Assembly: GCA_021825025.1 (NCBI GenBank)
Contig: JAKAIP010000050.1
Span: 1-5,495, forward strand
Length of the DNA stretch: 5,495 bases
Reading direction: 5' to 3'
Source: a bacterium
GTDB taxonomy: Bacteria > Patescibacteria > Paceibacteria > UBA9973 > SBAW01
Shown piece by piece: positions 5,041 to 5,495 of the stretch. The translations under genes and the position numbers were made by a program. The first letter of the stretch is position 1. Each line of letters begins with the position of its first letter. Under the pieces are notes generated by a model that saw only the letters and a program-made list of their open reading frames with translations, ran no database searches and was not told the DNA's origin.

Positions 5041-5400
5041 ATGGCTATGTTTGAAAACATAGGATTTGTGGTGTATGCCGTGACCGATATGCCACGGGCG
5101 CGTGCATTTTACGAAGGAGTACTCGGTCTCACGCCGAATGCCCCGGTTTCTGAAGGGCATCCGTGGGTAGAGTACGATATCGGTTCAAGTACTCTGGCAA
5201 TCGGTTCTTCACCGGAATGGAAACCGTCTGCTGATGGCGCGACAGCCGCGCTGGAAGCGAAAGATTTTAATGCGGTTATTACCGCACTCAAAGGACACAA
5301 TGTTCCATTTATGCTGGAACCACAGGATTTTCCCACGTGCCACATGGCCGTCATTCAGGACCCGGACGGCAATAAACTCCTTATCCATAAGCGTAAATAA
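5041..5400 (+). CDS. VOC (glyoxalase/bleomycin-resistance fold) family protein
   Basis: The 119-residue product is one vicinal-oxygen-chelate domain. It has MFENIGFVVYAVTDMPRARAF at the start, FYEGVLGL at 23-30, WVEYDIG at 42-48 and a closing HMAVIQDPDGNKLLIHKRK (101-119) with the DPDGN turn. Length is normal for a single-domain member, which would form its site by dimerisation. The canonical first-strand histidine is absent (NIGF), and the position of the usual C-terminal metal-binding glutamate reads LLIH. A standard glyoxalase I metal site is therefore doubtful, although Glu44, His101 and His116 could serve other roles. The substrate is unknown. It follows the lmo0937-type gene by 13 bases and has the best ribosome site in the window, so it is probably the second gene of that unit. 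The protein should be cytosolic. Confidence 0.92.
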   Translation: MAMFENIGFVVYAVTDMPRARAFYEGVLGLTPNAPVSEGHPWVEYDIGSSTLAIGSSPEWKPSADGATAALEAKDFNAVITALKGHNVPFMLEPQDFPTCHMAVIQDPDGNKLLIHKRK

Positions 5401-5417
5401 GCAGGGAAGGGATGGTA

Positions 5418-5423
5418 TATACT
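5418..5423 (+). promoter_or_regulatory. Possible -10 box (TATACT) before the last gene
   Basis: TATACT lies 13 bases before the ATG at 5437, with AAGGG (5424-5428) as a modest ribosome site 8 bases before the start. A GGTATACC palindrome (5427-5434) follows directly. No -35 match was found. Confidence 0.35.
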
Positions 5424-5436
5424 AAGGGTATACCTC

Positions 5437-5495
5437 ATGGATTCCATACAGCTATTGCCGGTTACAGAATTGCGTCCTCACGAAAGGGTGATTTT
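5437..5495 (+). CDS. Start of a possible ParB-N-like protein (truncated by window end)
   Basis: Only 19 codons plus two bases are present, reading MDSIQLLPVTELRPHERVI. The stretch LLPVTELRPHE resembles the opening strand and turn of ParB/Srx-like N-terminal domains (LxPxxxLRPHE), found in chromosome-partition ParB and in many stand-alone ParB-like or SerK-like proteins. It is too short to tell these apart. The start has AAGGG at 8 bases spacing and lies 36 bases after the VOC stop, so co-transcription is possible. The frame stays open to the end of the window. If the match is wrong, this is simply an unknown gene start. Confidence 0.55.
   Translation, partial: MDSIQLLPVTELRPHERVI

Noticed and set aside
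1..5495. CRISPR array, insertion sequence or attachment site
   Set aside because: No regularly spaced direct repeats, transposase motifs or terminal inverted repeats were seen by eye.

Overview
The window looks like chromosomal DNA of a small-genome bacterium. I infer the Candidate Phyla Radiation (Patescibacteria, Parcubacteria-like). The main reason is the secreted protein with a peptidoglycan-binding repeat of the 'TGYFGPLTQAAVEKFQ' style followed by a GH18 domain, an architecture that is common there. Short compact genes and the presence of short membrane and secreted proteins of unclear function fit too. UGA is used as a normal stop (at 4807-4809), so the genetic code is standard. The lineage call is inference from protein style, not from a marker gene.

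Left part (1-803): an unusually A+T-rich gene for a 265-residue membrane-anchored protein of unknown function, possibly acquired. Middle-left (890-2820): two convergent genes that share their last bases. One encodes a membrane-anchored secreted-repeat protein (COG4315 / PF03640 type); the other, on the minus strand, encodes an exported peptidoglycan-binding plus GH18 glycoside hydrolase. A 294-base divergent intergenic region (2821-3114) follows. It holds two strong adjacent hairpins and a third weaker stem-loop just before the next start. That next gene (3115-4221) encodes a membrane-anchored extracellular protein that I read as a conserved TIM-barrel-like, glycosidase-like family without assigned function.

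Right part (4199-5495): a DUF1653 gene on the minus strand, whose 3' end overlaps the previous gene by 23 bases. It is divergent from a MazG-like nucleotide pyrophosphohydrolase gene. Only 23 bases separate these two starts, and they contain a perfect 14-base palindrome with a -10-like TATACT on each strand. Then come a 50-residue lmo0937-type membrane protein, a VOC/glyoxalase-like protein whose SD directly follows the lmo0937-type stop codon, and the first 19 codons of a gene that may encode a ParB-N-like protein.

The genes fall into two functional groups. One is three exported or surface proteins (890-4221) that could act on cell wall or external glycans. The other is small housekeeping genes (4199-5495): nucleotide-pool sanitation, a small membrane protein and a VOC fold. 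No rRNA, tRNA, CRISPR array, transposase or complete mobile element was seen. The most unusual signals are the hairpin cluster at 2952-3013 and the palindromic divergent promoter candidate at 4489-4502.
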